Shown here: piece by piece, positions 15,960-25,849 of the stretch
Position numbering within the stretch: the stretch's first letter is position 1
Layout: the number at the start of each line of letters is the position of its first letter
NCBI GenBank assembly: GCA_035460965.1
Contig: DATHWB010000071.1
Location: 1-37,353 of the forward strand
Direction of reading: 5' to 3'
DNA length: 37,353 bases
Source of the DNA: DATHWB01 sp035460965
GTDB lineage: Bacteria > Actinomycetota > Acidimicrobiia > Spongiisociales > ZC4RG35
Program-made: the position numbers and the translations under genes
Notes under the pieces: model-generated
What the model saw: only the letters and a program-made list of their open reading frames with translations
What the model was told of the DNA's origin: nothing
The model's database searches: none

Positions 15960-16150
15960 CGTTTGGTGTGCGCGGGGCGTGCCTATCATCGGCCTTGCCT
16001 TGACAGCACAGTTCTTGGCGACGGCTCCGGTTCAGATCGGGGCATGGAACGCCGATGCAACACCCGACGGACCGGACGCGGTTCCGGATCGCAACCAACA
16101 CCGACGACGCCTGATCCTGGCGCGCACAGACACAGAGGAAGTGATGGCCC
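15960..16150 (+). promoter_or_regulatory. Upstream region of korAB
   Basis: This 191-bp gap has no convincing gene. TATCAT at 15984-15989 is -10-like, and a TTGACA occurs at 16000-16005 but has no matching -10 at 17 bp. A strong purine stretch AGAGGAAG near 16134-16141 provides the korA ribosome binding site. Promoter position is uncertain. Confidence 0.3.
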
Positions 16151-18016
16151 GTGACTGAGGAAACGGCCACTCTGGAACACTCGACCGAGACCCTCCAGGT
16201 CGAAAAGATCGTCATCCGCCTCGCCGGAGACTCCGGGGACGGGATGCAGCTGGCAGGCGGGCGATTCACCGATGCGTCGGCGGCGTTCGGCAACGACCTC
16301 GCCACCCTTCCGGTGTTCCCTGCAGAGATCCGCGCTCCCGCCGGCACGCTGCCCGGCGTCAGTTCCTTCCAGGTTCAGATCGCCGACTTCGACATCCTCA
16401 CCGCCGGCGACCAGCCCGACTGCCTGGTGGCGATGAACCCGGCGGCACTCAAGTCGAACCTGGCCGACCTCCGCGAGAACGGCACGCTGATCGTCAACGA
16501 GGAAGCCTTCGAGGAGCGGAACCTCGCCAAGGCCGGCTACACCTCCAATCCGCTGACCGACGGCAGCCTGGCGGGTTACAAGGTGATCCAGGTTCCGATG
16601 GAACGCCTCACGAAGGAGGCGGTGGCCGAGTCCGGCGTGAGTGGCCGCGACGTGCTCCGGTCCAAGAACTTCTTCGCGCTCGGCTTGCTGGCGTGGCTGT
16701 TCAATCGCCCGCAGGAGACGACCCTCGACTGGATCACGACCAAGTTCAAGAACAAGCCGGAAGTGGCGAAGGCCAACGAGTTGGCGTTCAAGGCGGGGTA
16801 CACGTTCGGATTCGCCACCGAGGCGACCCGCACGACCTACATGGTGAAGCCTGCCCAGTTGGAACCCGGGACCTACACCCAGATCACCGGCAACACCGCC
16901 CTCGCCTGGGGGTTGATCGCAGCAGCTCAGGCCGCCCGGCTCCCGCTCTTCTACGGGACGTATCCGATCACACCGGCCTCGGACGTGCTCCACGAGTTGT
17001 CCCGCCACAAGAACTTCGGCGTGCGCACATTCCAGGCCGAAGACGAGATCGCCGGCATCGGCGCGGCGATCGGCGCCGCGTTCGGCGGAGCGCTGGCAGT
17101 CACCGGGTCCTCCGGGCCGGGGATCGCCCTCAAGAGCGAGTCGATCTCGCTGGCGCTCATGACCGAGCTGCCGCTGGTCGTCCTCAACGTCCAACGCGGT
17201 GGCCCCTCCACCGGCTTGCCCACCAAGCCGGAGCAGTCAGACCTCTTGTTCTCCCTGTTCGGACGCCATGGCGAGTCGCCCCTGCCCGTGGTGGCGGCAT
17301 CGTCGCCCTCGGACGCCTTCGCCACCGCCATCGAGGCGGCGCGCCTCGCACTCAAGTACATGACGCCGGTCATCCTGCTGTCCGACAACCTGATCGCCAA
17401 CGGCTCGGAGCCGTGGAAGCTGCCGGACCTGGACGCCCTCCCCGACATCTCCGTTCCGTTCGCCACCGTTCCCAACGGTCCCGACGGCACCTTCCTGCCG
17501 TACGAACGGGACATCGAGACCTTCGCCCGACCGTGGGCGGTGCCGGGAACTCCCGGCCTCGAGCACCGGATCGGGGGACTGGAGAAGGCGGCGGTCACGG
17601 GCAACGTCTCCTACGAGCCCGACAACCATCAGCTCATGACCGACACCCGAGCCTGGAAGATCAAGGGCATCGCCAACGACATCCCGCCGGTGGAGGTCAA
17701 CGGTGACGAAGACGCCGACATCCTCGTGCTCGGTTGGGGATCGACGCTCGGAGCGATCCGGGCGGCCGCCAGGCGGGTGCGGATGGCAGGCAAGAAGGTC
17801 GCAACCGCCCATCTGCACCACCTCAATCCGTTCCCGGCCAACCTGGAGGACGTGCTCGGGCGCTACCCGAAGGTGTTGATCCCGGAACTCAACACCGGAC
17901 AGCTCCGTTTCCTCATCCGGGCCAACTTCCTGGTACCCGCCGAAGGGCTCAACAAGGTCTCCGGCGAGCCGTTCAAGGTCGCAGAGATCGAGACTCGCAT
18001 CCTGGAGATGATCTGA
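16151..18016 (+). CDS. korA: 2-oxoacid:ferredoxin oxidoreductase alpha subunit (fused gamma-alpha)
   Basis: With KorB this enzyme interconverts a 2-oxoacid plus CoA and the acyl-CoA plus CO2, using ferredoxin. The 621-aa protein carries an N-terminal gamma domain (about 18-210, GDSGDGMQLAGG at 26-37), then the pyrimidine-binding alpha domain with YPITPAS at 271-277, the FQAEDEIAG segment with the conserved Glu, and TGLPTKPEQ. The C-terminal part is the transketolase-C-like domain. This fused form with a short beta subunit is the actinobacterial KorAB (2-oxoglutarate) type, as in Mycobacterium. GTG is the start, 9 nt after the purine stretch. korB follows after 1 nt. 2-Oxoglutarate is preferred from family knowledge, not proven. 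Confidence 0.92.
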   Translation: MTEETATLEHSTETLQVEKIVIRLAGDSGDGMQLAGGRFTDASAAFGNDLATLPVFPAEIRAPAGTLPGVSSFQVQIADFDILTAGDQPDCLVAMNPAALKSNLADLRENGTLIVNEEAFEERNLAKAGYTSNPLTDGSLAGYKVIQVPMERLTKEAVAESGVSGRDVLRSKNFFALGLLAWLFNRPQETTLDWITTKFKNKPEVAKANELAFKAGYTFGFATEATRTTYMVKPAQLEPGTYTQITGNTALAWGLIAAAQAARLPLFYGTYPITPASDVLHELSRHKNFGVRTFQAEDEIAGIGAAIGAAFGGALAVTGSSGPGIALKSESISLALMTELPLVVLNVQRGGPSTGLPTKPEQSDLLFSLFGRHGESPLPVVAASSPSDAFATAIEAARLALKYMTPVILLSDNLIANGSEPWKLPDLDALPDISVPFATVPNGPDGTFLPYERDIETFARPWAVPGTPGLEHRIGGLEKAAVTGNVSYEPDNHQLMTDTRAWKIKGIANDIPPVEVNGDEDADILVLGWGSTLGAIRAAARRVRMAGKKVATAHLHHLNPFPANLEDVLGRYPKVLIPELNTGQLRFLIRANFLVPAEGLNKVSGEPFKVAEIETRILEMI

Positions 18017-18017
18017 G

Positions 18018-19028
18018 ATGACAGCACCCACCTACACCCGCAAGGACTTCCAGACGGACCAGGAGGTGCGTTGGTGTCCCGGCTGCGGGGACTACACGAT
18101 CCTCGCCTCGGTCCAGAACTACATGGCGACCATGGGAGTCGAGCGGGAGAAGATCGTCTTCATCTCCGGTATCGGCTGCTCATCGCGTTTCCCGTACTAC
18201 ATGAACACCTACGGGATGCACTCGATCCACGGTCGCGCGCCGGCGATCGCGTCCGGTCTCGCCGCTTCCCGGCCCGATCTCTCGGTCTGGGTGATCACCG
18301 GCGACGGTGATGCCCTGTCGATCGGCGGAAACCACCTGATCCACTCCCTTCGCCGCAACCTGAACATCAAGATCCTGTTGTTCAACAACCAGATCTACGG
18401 GCTGACCAAGGGCCAGTACTCGCCCACCTCCGAGGTCGGGAAGCGGACCAAGTCGACCCCGGTCGGCTCGCTCGACTATCCCTTCAACCCGGTGAGCCTG
18501 GCGTTGGGGGCAGAGGCGGGTTTCGTCGCCCGAACACTCGACATGGATCGCAACCACACGATCGAGATGCTGGAGGCTGCTCACGCCCACCGCGGCGCGG
18601 CGTTCGTCGAGATCTACCAGAACTGCAACGTCTTCAACGACAAGGCCTTCATCCAACTCACCGGCAAGGAGGAGCGGGTCCAGAACCGGATCGACATGAC
18701 TCCGGGGAAGCCGATCGTCTTCGGTGAGAACGACTCGAAGGCCGTGGTGTTCCGGAACGGGGCCTGCGAGGTCGTCGACAGGGCGAGCGTGGCGGATTCC
18801 GAGATACTCGTCCACGACCCGGCCCGTCAGGATCCCACCATCGCCTTCTCTCTCAGCAGGCTGTCACACGGTCCGTACGGCCCCACCCCGCTGGGGATCT
18901 TCCGCAACGTCGAACGGTCGGTGTACGAGGACCAGATGTCGGCACAGCTGGTGGACGCCCAGGCCAAGCGCGGCCCAGGTGATCTCGCCAACCTGCTCGC
19001 CTCGCAGGGAACCTGGGAAGTCGACTGA
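18018..19028 (+). CDS. korB: 2-oxoacid:ferredoxin oxidoreductase beta subunit
   Basis: This is the TPP and iron-sulfur subunit of the oxidoreductase. The 336-aa protein has the CPGCGD motif (Cys20, Cys23), Cys54 in SGIGCSSRFPY and a later Cys in QNCNVF, together a likely [4Fe-4S] ligand set. The TPP-Mg motif is GDGDALSIGGNH (from residue 95) with the downstream Asn pair in LLFNNQIYGLTKGQ. It starts 1 nt after the korA stop. No ferredoxin subunit is encoded beside it, so an external ferredoxin must accept electrons. The gene ends almost against the convergent ABC permease gene. Confidence 0.93.
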   Translation: MTAPTYTRKDFQTDQEVRWCPGCGDYTILASVQNYMATMGVEREKIVFISGIGCSSRFPYYMNTYGMHSIHGRAPAIASGLAASRPDLSVWVITGDGDALSIGGNHLIHSLRRNLNIKILLFNNQIYGLTKGQYSPTSEVGKRTKSTPVGSLDYPFNPVSLALGAEAGFVARTLDMDRNHTIEMLEAAHAHRGAAFVEIYQNCNVFNDKAFIQLTGKEERVQNRIDMTPGKPIVFGENDSKAVVFRNGACEVVDRASVADSEILVHDPARQDPTIAFSLSRLSHGPYGPTPLGIFRNVERSVYEDQMSAQLVDAQAKRGPGDLANLLASQGTWEVD

Positions 19029-19041
19029 ACCGGGCGGTCAG
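19025..19041. terminator. Short hairpin spanning the convergent stops of korB and the permease gene
   Basis: CTGA-CCG pairs with CGG-TCAG, leaving one bulged A and a 2-nt loop, and covers both stop codons. Part of the pairing is inevitable because opposing TGA codons are complementary. It may act as a weak bidirectional terminator. Confidence 0.3.
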
Positions 19042-19856
19042 CGCCGCGGCATGAGCTGGCGGTAACCGAGCACGCAGAAGAACAGGACGATCGGGACCAC
19101 CGCCATGGTGGCCGATCCGGCGATGTCGGCGTGATAGCTGACGATCAGACCGATCACCACCGACACCATGCCGATCAAGGCAGCGGTGACCATCATCGTC
19201 GGCACCCGCCTCACGAGTAGGGCGGCAGTGGCGGGTGGGCCGACCAGGAGTCCGAACACGAGCAGGGTTCCGACCGTCTGGGACGATCCGACGATCGCCA
19301 GGGTCATCAACATCAGGAGGATGGCGTGGGCCATCCCCGGTCGCAGCCCGAACAGGCGCGCCTTCTGCTCGTTGAACGACAGCACGAGGAAATGCCGGTA
19401 GAACAACACCGAGATCGTGATCGAGATGACACCGACGGCAGCCACGAACCACACGTCGTCGGCGGTCACGCCGAGCACGTCTCCGAAGAGCAGGGTCGTG
19501 AGGCTCCCCGAATACGAGGGGGTCCGGGACACGAGGATGACTCCCAGTCCCAGCATGCCGACGAACAGCAGGCCGATGCCCGTGTCCTCGCTGAAGGCGG
19601 TCTGACGGTGCACGAGGTTGATGCCGCCGATCATGACGAGTGCCGCCAACCCCGCGCCGAGCAGGGGCGGAATGCCGAAGACCACCGCCAACGCCAGGCC
19701 CGGGATGACTCCGTGGACCAGGGCGTCACCCAGGAACGTCATCCCCCGCACGATCACCCAGGTGCCAACTACTGCGGTCGCCACCGCCGCCAGCGCGGCA
19801 CCGAGCAGCGCGCGCTGCTGAAACCCGAGGGCGAACGGCTCGAACAACCAGTCCAT
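19038..19856 (-). CDS. Metal ABC transporter permease (ZnuB/MntB type)
   Basis: This is the membrane subunit of an ABC-3 family importer for zinc or manganese. The 272-aa protein has about eight hydrophobic helices, and typical family stretches are GTWVIVRGMTFLGDALVHGVIPG near the N-terminus and TVGTLLVFGLLVGPPATAALL near residue 205. It lies 11 nt downstream of the binding-protein gene on the same strand. The ATPase gene is encoded on the opposite strand beyond the Fur-family regulator, so the transporter is split over two divergent transcripts. Metal specificity cannot be read directly; zinc is preferred because of the Asp/His-rich binding protein. Confidence 0.9.
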   Translation of the reverse strand: MDWLFEPFALGFQQRALLGAALAAVATAVVGTWVIVRGMTFLGDALVHGVIPGLALAVVFGIPPLLGAGLAALVMIGGINLVHRQTAFSEDTGIGLLFVGMLGLGVILVSRTPSYSGSLTTLLFGDVLGVTADDVWFVAAVGVISITISVLFYRHFLVLSFNEQKARLFGLRPGMAHAILLMLMTLAIVGSSQTVGTLLVFGLLVGPPATAALLVRRVPTMMVTAALIGMVSVVIGLIVSYHADIAGSATMAVVPIVLFFCVLGYRQLMPRR

Positions 19857-19867
19857 CAGTGGCGACG

Positions 19868-20818
19868 CTAACTCGAGCCCAGCGCCGCCGCGATCACACG
19901 GGCGTTGTGCAGCAGCATCCCGGCGAGCGTGTCGCCCGGCTCCCCCGGTGCCGCCAGTGACCCTTCGAGGATCTCGACCACCCGGACCCCTTCGATCTCT
20001 CCCGCAATCGCATCGAGCAGGGCCGCCGGACTCGTGGTCTCGGCGAAGAGCACCGTCACCTCGGCGTCACGGATCGCCTCCACCAGCGACGCGATCTGCG
20101 CGGAACTCGGCGCTGCCAGGGTGGACCCACCGGGGACCGCCACCCCGACGATCTCGAAGTCGTACCGGTCGGCCAGATAGCCGAGCGAGTCGTGGTTGGT
20201 GACCAGCTTGCGACGCTCTACCGGGATCGCCGCCAGGATTTCGGTGACCTCGTCGTGGACGGCCAGCAACTCGGTCGCCACCCGCTCCCCTTCCTCGACC
20301 CACCCGCCCGACGGGTCGATCTCGTGCAACGCCGTACCGATCAACCTCGCCGCCTCCGCCATCCGCACCGGGTCCATCCAGGTGTGCGGATCGAGGTCGT
20401 GTCCGTGATCATCGTCGGCAGGATCGTCATCGGCATGATCTTCGGCGTGGTCGTCATCAGAGTCATCGGCGAACTCGATCGGATCGACCAGCGCCGAGAG
20501 CTCGAGGACGCTGACGCCCTCGGCGGCGGCACTCTCCAGGACGTCGACGAGGCCTTCCTCCAAGCCCAGACCCCACGCCACGACGAGATCGGCGTTGCGA
20601 AGCGCCGCCGCCTGCTGCGACGACGGCTGGAAGTCGTGCGGATCGGCTCCGATCGGCATGAGCACGTTCACCGTCGCCGAGCTCCCGACGATCTGGGTCA
20701 CGAGGTCGCCGGCGATCGACGTGGTGGCAACGATCGTGATCTCCCCGTCCGGCGCCGCGTCCGGCGACGAGCAGGCCCCGAGGAGGAGCGCGAGGGCGAC
20801 AGCCGCCACACGACGCAT
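19868..20818 (-). CDS. Metal ABC transporter substrate-binding lipoprotein (ZnuA-like)
   Basis: This cluster A-I solute-binding protein captures Zn2+ or Mn2+ outside the membrane. From the ATG at 20818 it is 316 aa, with a lipoprotein signal (lipobox LGAC, Cys16). Predicted metal ligands are His61 (GADPHDFQP), His145 (DPHTWMDP), His209 (TNHDSLGYL) and Glu260 (FAETTSP). Between the first two is an Asp/His-rich loop (118-142), as in zinc-specific ZnuA proteins. An upstream ATG at 20857 would add 13 residues in front of the signal peptide and place the Fur-box-like site inside the gene, so I reject it. Carboxylate at position 260 leaves manganese possible. Confidence 0.9.
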   Translation of the reverse strand: MRRVAAVALALLLGACSSPDAAPDGEITIVATTSIAGDLVTQIVGSSATVNVLMPIGADPHDFQPSSQQAAALRNADLVVAWGLGLEEGLVDVLESAAAEGVSVLELSALVDPIEFADDSDDDHAEDHADDDPADDDHGHDLDPHTWMDPVRMAEAARLIGTALHEIDPSGGWVEEGERVATELLAVHDEVTEILAAIPVERRKLVTNHDSLGYLADRYDFEIVGVAVPGGSTLAAPSSAQIASLVEAIRDAEVTVLFAETTSPAALLDAIAGEIEGVRVVEILEGSLAAPGEPGDTLAGMLLHNARVIAAALGSS

Positions 20819-20832
20819 TCCCGTTCGTTTGC

Positions 20833-20852
20833 TGAAAATGAGAATCGTTCCT
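20833..20852. promoter_or_regulatory. Candidate Fur/Zur box
   Basis: The sequence TGAAAATGAGAATCGTTCCT resembles the classical Fur-box core (AATGATAATCATT) and the actinobacterial Zur 7-1-7 pattern beginning TGAAAATGA. It lies between the binding-protein gene and the divergent Fur-family gene, 15 nt upstream of the former's chosen start, where binding would block transcription of both. Confidence 0.55.
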
Positions 20853-20890
20853 AACATGTTGCGGCAAAGCTATCAGACGTGGGGATCAAC

Positions 20891-21319
20891 GTGCAAACAC
20901 TCGACCATCAGGTGGCGCAGCGCCTCTCCGAACGGGGGGTCAGATACACGGCGGGACGCCGGGCGGTGGTCAATGCCCTCAGCACTGCCGACGGGCCGCG
21001 CAGCGCCCAGGAGCTGTATCAGGAGCTCGACCTTCCGTTGTCGTCGCTGTACCGAACTCTGGCGGTACTCGAGGACGCCTCGGTCCTCACCCCCCATCAC
21101 GGGGTGCGCGGTGTCACCCGATACGAGCTGGCCGAGTGGGCCGCCGGACACCACCACCATGTCGTCTGCGCATCGTGCGGTACGGTGGACGACGTGCATC
21201 TCGACCCGGCCGTCGAAGCCGACCTGGAGAGACTCGTGGCCGAGATCACAGGTTCGCTCTCCTTCTCTCCCACCGGGCACGCCCTCGAAGTCGAAGGACG
21301 CTGCGCCGCATGCCGGTGA
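20891..21319 (+). CDS. Fur family metalloregulator, probably Zur
   Basis: This is a metal-dependent repressor. The 142-aa form has the N-terminal winged helix (RYTAGRRAVVNAL, then SAQELY and SSLYRTLAVLED), the His-rich hinge AGHHHHVVCASCG, and two CxxC pairs (Cys93/Cys96 and Cys138/Cys141) that form the structural zinc site. Start choice: GTG at 20891 has GGGG six bases before it; GTG at 20879 would add four residues. It overlaps the ABC ATPase gene and is divergent from the binding-protein gene, with a Fur-box-like site between. The zinc-transporter context favours Zur over Fur, Mur or PerR. Confidence 0.9.
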   Translation: MQTLDHQVAQRLSERGVRYTAGRRAVVNALSTADGPRSAQELYQELDLPLSSLYRTLAVLEDASVLTPHHGVRGVTRYELAEWAAGHHHHVVCASCGTVDDVHLDPAVEADLERLVAEITGSLSFSPTGHALEVEGRCAACR

Positions 21320-22101
21320 ACGCCATCACCGGTCTCGGCGTGTCCGCCGCCTACGGCTCGACGCAAGTCCTGAGTCGCTCGGACTTCACCATCCCGGAGG
21401 GAGGCATCACGGCCCTCATCGGACCGAACGGCTCCGGCAAGTCGACGCTGCTTGCCATGATCGCCGGACTGCATCCGCTCGCCTCGGGCAACATCGACAT
21501 CCTCCCGGTGGACGGGCGCCCCCGCCGTCTGGCGTACGTGTTCCAGAGCACGAAGGTGAACGACACGCTGCCGGTCACCGTGCGGGAAGTGGTGGCGATG
21601 GGCCGATACCCCACGACCGGCCCCCGGCGGCGTTTCACCCCCGAGGACCATCGGATCGTCGACGACGCGCTGCAGCGAATGGGCATCGCCGACCTGCAGG
21701 CACGACATCTCAAGGAGCTCTCCGGCGGTCAGCGCCAACGAGTGTTCGTCGCCCAGGGACTCGCCCAGGACCACGACGTGCTCATGCTCGACGAACCACT
21801 GACCGGCCTCGACATGCCCAGCGCACGAGCGATCGACGACGTCATCCACGACGAGAACAGCCGCGGGTGCACCGTGATCATCACGACTCACGACCTGTCG
21901 GAGGCCCGCCGGTCCGACCACGTCATCCTGCTGGCCGGGCGGGTCGTGTCCAACGGACCGCCGGCCGATGCGCTCGCCGACGAGCACCTCACCGCGGCCT
22001 ACGGCCCCCACCTCCTCCACGACGAGACCGCCACCCCGCTCATCGACGACCCGGCCCACATCACCCGCCAGTCCCACCGCCACCGCCCGCGACCGGGCTG
22101 A
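21310..22101 (+). CDS. Metal ABC transporter ATP-binding protein (ZnuC type)
   Basis: This is the ATPase of the metal importer. The 263-aa protein has Walker A GPNGSGKST (38-46), the Q-loop at FQST, the signature LSGGQRQR and Walker B VLMLDEPLTGLD, with the H-loop in ITTHDL. The ATG at 21310 was chosen because it overlaps the end of the regulator gene by 10 nt and starts just before the first beta strand. The C-terminus is His-rich (a scattered HLLHDET, HITRQSHRHRPRPG), which may bind metal. It pairs with the divergently encoded permease and binding protein. Confidence 0.9.
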   Translation: MPVNAITGLGVSAAYGSTQVLSRSDFTIPEGGITALIGPNGSGKSTLLAMIAGLHPLASGNIDILPVDGRPRRLAYVFQSTKVNDTLPVTVREVVAMGRYPTTGPRRRFTPEDHRIVDDALQRMGIADLQARHLKELSGGQRQRVFVAQGLAQDHDVLMLDEPLTGLDMPSARAIDDVIHDENSRGCTVIITTHDLSEARRSDHVILLAGRVVSNGPPADALADEHLTAAYGPHLLHDETATPLIDDPAHITRQSHRHRPRPG

Positions 22102-22120
22102 GCGCGGGGGCGCCGCTCAG
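22098..22120. terminator. Hairpin over the convergent stops of the ATPase and DUF222 genes
   Basis: CTGAGCG pairs with CGCTCAG around a 9-nt GC-rich loop. The 7-bp perfect stem includes both opposing stop codons and fills the 15-nt convergent gap. It could terminate both transcripts. Confidence 0.4.
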
Positions 22121-23550
22121 GGATCGCGACCGGAGGCTGTGTACCGGGTCCCGGTCGGGCTGGTCCACAGGATGTCGCCGTCGTCGAGATGGCGATACGC
22201 CCAGCCCGACCGATGGCGCACCCCGTGATCGTGCCTGCACAACGGAGCCGAGTCGGCGCCGTCGGTGATGCCCGACTCGGCGTAGGGCGTGGTGTGATCG
22301 AGATCGCAGTCCACGGCAGGCATGCGGCACCCGGGGGCAACACAAGTCTCGTGGCGGGCGCGAACGCGCCTGGCCTGCGACGTGGTGTGGCGGCGCCGGG
22401 TGTGACCGTCGGCGAGAGCCCGCTGGGTATCGGGGTGGGTCACCGTCCATTCCCAGCTCCCATCGCCGGTGTCGAGCACTTGCCGTGTGATATCGGTGAC
22501 GACCGGACCGTATCCGGCCAGGTCGCCAGGCGTGTCCGCCAGTCGCGCCAGGGTGGCGAGATCGACCGTGAGGTGGACCCTCCCGACGGTGGGTGACGAA
22601 GTACCGGTCAGGAGGTCGACGGCCACGTCCGCCCGGATCTGGTCGATGCTCCGGCTCTCGCCACCTGCGCTCAACTGGCGGGCCATCCGGTTGATCCGGT
22701 CGGACAGTTCCTGTCCCCGCAGCGGATCGACACCGGAAACCTGCACCGTCATGGTCCCGTCCGGCTCGCTCCACGTCATGAAGCGGCGCTCCGCGGTCCC
22801 GCGGGCCAGCTGCCGGCGGACGCTGTCGGAATCCACGGCCACACAGGCTCGCCTCACTCGCACCGCGAGCTGGCCGGTCGTGAGCCGCCCCGCCCCTCCC
22901 AGCACCTCGTCAGCCACCTGCCTGGCATGGGCGATCGACTGCAGGTGGGCAACACCGTCGACGATCGTCTTGGCGCGACGCTTGTCGATGTGCCCCGCTC
23001 GCAGAGCTTGCAGCACGGACGGGACCCGCGCATGAAGGTCGGTCGCCAGGTCCAACTCGGCCTCGGCATGACGGCGGGTCCACCGCAGCGCGGCCCGCAG
23101 TTCGAAGGTGGTCCCGTCGTGCACGTCCTTCGGGTCGCCCAGGTCGAGCGACCGGTAGGAGTCGGCGACACGATGGATGCCGGCAATGCCGACGGCTTGC
23201 GTATGGGAGGTCAGTCGTTCGCCGGCGGTCACGTACCGGATCCGGTCGGCGTCGGACAGGTCGGCAGGATCGACGTGATCCAGGAGCACCGCCAGGCGAC
23301 CATCCGCCGGCCAGGTCTCCAGGTTCGGCGGCAAGACCACCGGTTCGTTCGGATCCGGTTCCAGCACGCCCGATTCGAGCAGCTCGTCGATCAGCCGGTC
23401 CTCAGCATCGAGATCGGCGGGGGTGAGCCCATCGGGAGAAACCACGAGTGCCCGGTCAGTCCGCGCGGTCCGCGCACTGCTGCCCGATGAGGTGGTGGGG
23501 AAGCTGGTTGCGAGTGCGTCCAGCGTATCGAACATCTGTTCGATCACCAT
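22117..23550 (-). CDS. DUF222 domain protein with C-terminal HNH nuclease motif
   Basis: This 477-aa protein belongs to the actinobacterial DUF222 (13E12 repeat-related) family. The helical DUF222 region covers about residues 50-340. The HNH motif is at the C-terminus, with CVAPGC, then DLDHTTPYAESG, then APLCRHDHGVRH, giving the two Cys pairs and catalytic His residues of a zinc-supported HNH fold. Such genes are abundant and often multicopy in actinobacteria; the role is unknown and may concern DNA damage or mobile DNA. No inverted repeats or integrase are seen around it. The ATG at 23550 has only a weak ribosome binding site; the adjacent GTG at 23547 is an alternative. Confidence 0.88.
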   Translation of the reverse strand: MVIEQMFDTLDALATSFPTTSSGSSARTARTDRALVVSPDGLTPADLDAEDRLIDELLESGVLEPDPNEPVVLPPNLETWPADGRLAVLLDHVDPADLSDADRIRYVTAGERLTSHTQAVGIAGIHRVADSYRSLDLGDPKDVHDGTTFELRAALRWTRRHAEAELDLATDLHARVPSVLQALRAGHIDKRRAKTIVDGVAHLQSIAHARQVADEVLGGAGRLTTGQLAVRVRRACVAVDSDSVRRQLARGTAERRFMTWSEPDGTMTVQVSGVDPLRGQELSDRINRMARQLSAGGESRSIDQIRADVAVDLLTGTSSPTVGRVHLTVDLATLARLADTPGDLAGYGPVVTDITRQVLDTGDGSWEWTVTHPDTQRALADGHTRRRHTTSQARRVRARHETCVAPGCRMPAVDCDLDHTTPYAESGITDGADSAPLCRHDHGVRHRSGWAYRHLDDGDILWTSPTGTRYTASGRDP

Positions 23551-23650
23551 ACCGAATCACACCCTCGGAATCAACCACTGCTCCCCATATCACGCACGCG
23601 GTCCCCCTCCCCTGCCAACATGCCCCGCACGACGACTGGAAGGATTGGTG

Positions 23651-24172
23651 ATGTTCGAGGCAATCGCCGCTCGGCTCCCGCGAGTGCTCAAGTTGGAGGA
23701 GCCGGTCCACCGGGAGATCGCGGAGGACGAGTCCGCGACGGCCCAAGCCATCGTCGTCACCATCCTCGCCGCCCTCATCGCCAGCCTCACCTCGGAGGGG
23801 AGCTTCGTGACCAATGTCGTGGGCGCGATCATCTTCGCCCCGATCGGCCTCTTCGTCTGGACGGGGATCTCGTTCCTGCTCGGCAAGATGTTCGGAGGCA
23901 CCGCCAGTTACATCGCCCTGCTCCGACCGATCGGATACGCCGCCGCTCCGTACGCGCTGGCGATCGTGCCGATCATCGGCCAGTTGGCCGGCGCGGTCTA
24001 CTCGGCCGTGATCCAGGTCAAGGCCCACCAGCAGGTGAACGGCCTCTCGCAGGGAGCGGCCATCGCGGTGGTGGTGATCCCCCTCGCTCTGCTGTTCATC
24101 TTCGCGATCCTGTTGGCGATCCTCGCCGGCATGGCCCTGCTCGCCGGGCTGGGAGGTCTGGCCGACAGCTGA
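23651..24172 (+). CDS. Yip1-domain-like integral membrane protein
   Basis: This 173-aa protein has a short N-terminal cytoplasmic segment (MFEAIAARLPRVLKLEEPVHREI) and four to five hydrophobic helices, including VVTILAALIASL, AIIFAPIGLFVWTGISFLLG, YALAIVPIIGQLAGAVYSAV and a long C-terminal one. The layout, with FGGTASYIALLRPIGYAAAPYALAIVP in the middle, fits the PF04893 Yip1 family, whose bacterial members lack a defined function. ATG was chosen because GGAAGGA lies seven bases upstream. It ends 6 nt from the convergent ABC-F gene. Confidence 0.75.
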   Translation: MFEAIAARLPRVLKLEEPVHREIAEDESATAQAIVVTILAALIASLTSEGSFVTNVVGAIIFAPIGLFVWTGISFLLGKMFGGTASYIALLRPIGYAAAPYALAIVPIIGQLAGAVYSAVIQVKAHQQVNGLSQGAAIAVVVIPLALLFIFAILLAILAGMALLAGLGGLADS

Positions 24173-24178
24173 GCCGAG

Positions 24179-25780
<1,602 letters not shown>

Positions 25781-25785
25781 CGGAG

Positions 25786-25804
25786 GTCCTCACGTTAGGA
25801 GGAC
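25786..25804 (-). promoter_or_regulatory. Leader hairpin or -10 box upstream of the ABC-F gene
   Basis: On the minus strand GTCCTC pairs with GAGGAC around a 7-nt loop, and the right arm is the ABC-F ribosome binding site. A 10-codon open frame (MPGMEGCASS, 25795-25827) ends inside this hairpin. Alternatively the loop sequence TAACGT is a -10 box, which would put the transcript start after the hairpin. The two readings exclude each other. Confidence 0.35.
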
Positions 25805-25849
25805 GCACACCCTTCCATGCCGGGCATTTTCGATTCGGGCCGGGTGGCC

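Noticed and set aside
16000..16005. TTGACA as -35 element for korAB
   Set aside because: No -10-like sequence occurs 16-18 bp downstream.
16144..16158. Mini-frame ATG GCC CGT GAC TGA overlapping the korA start
   Set aside because: It has four codons and its ATG is only about 3 nt from the purine stretch, which fits the korA GTG better. It is most likely chance.
20819..20857. Longer start (ATG at 20857) for the metal-binding lipoprotein
   Set aside because: It would put 13 extra residues before a good lipoprotein signal peptide and place the Fur-like box in coding sequence.
22117..23550. Mobile element or toxin locus around the DUF222-HNH gene
   Set aside because: No terminal repeats, integrase, transposase or partner gene are present. 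DUF222-HNH genes are common chromosomal genes in actinobacteria.
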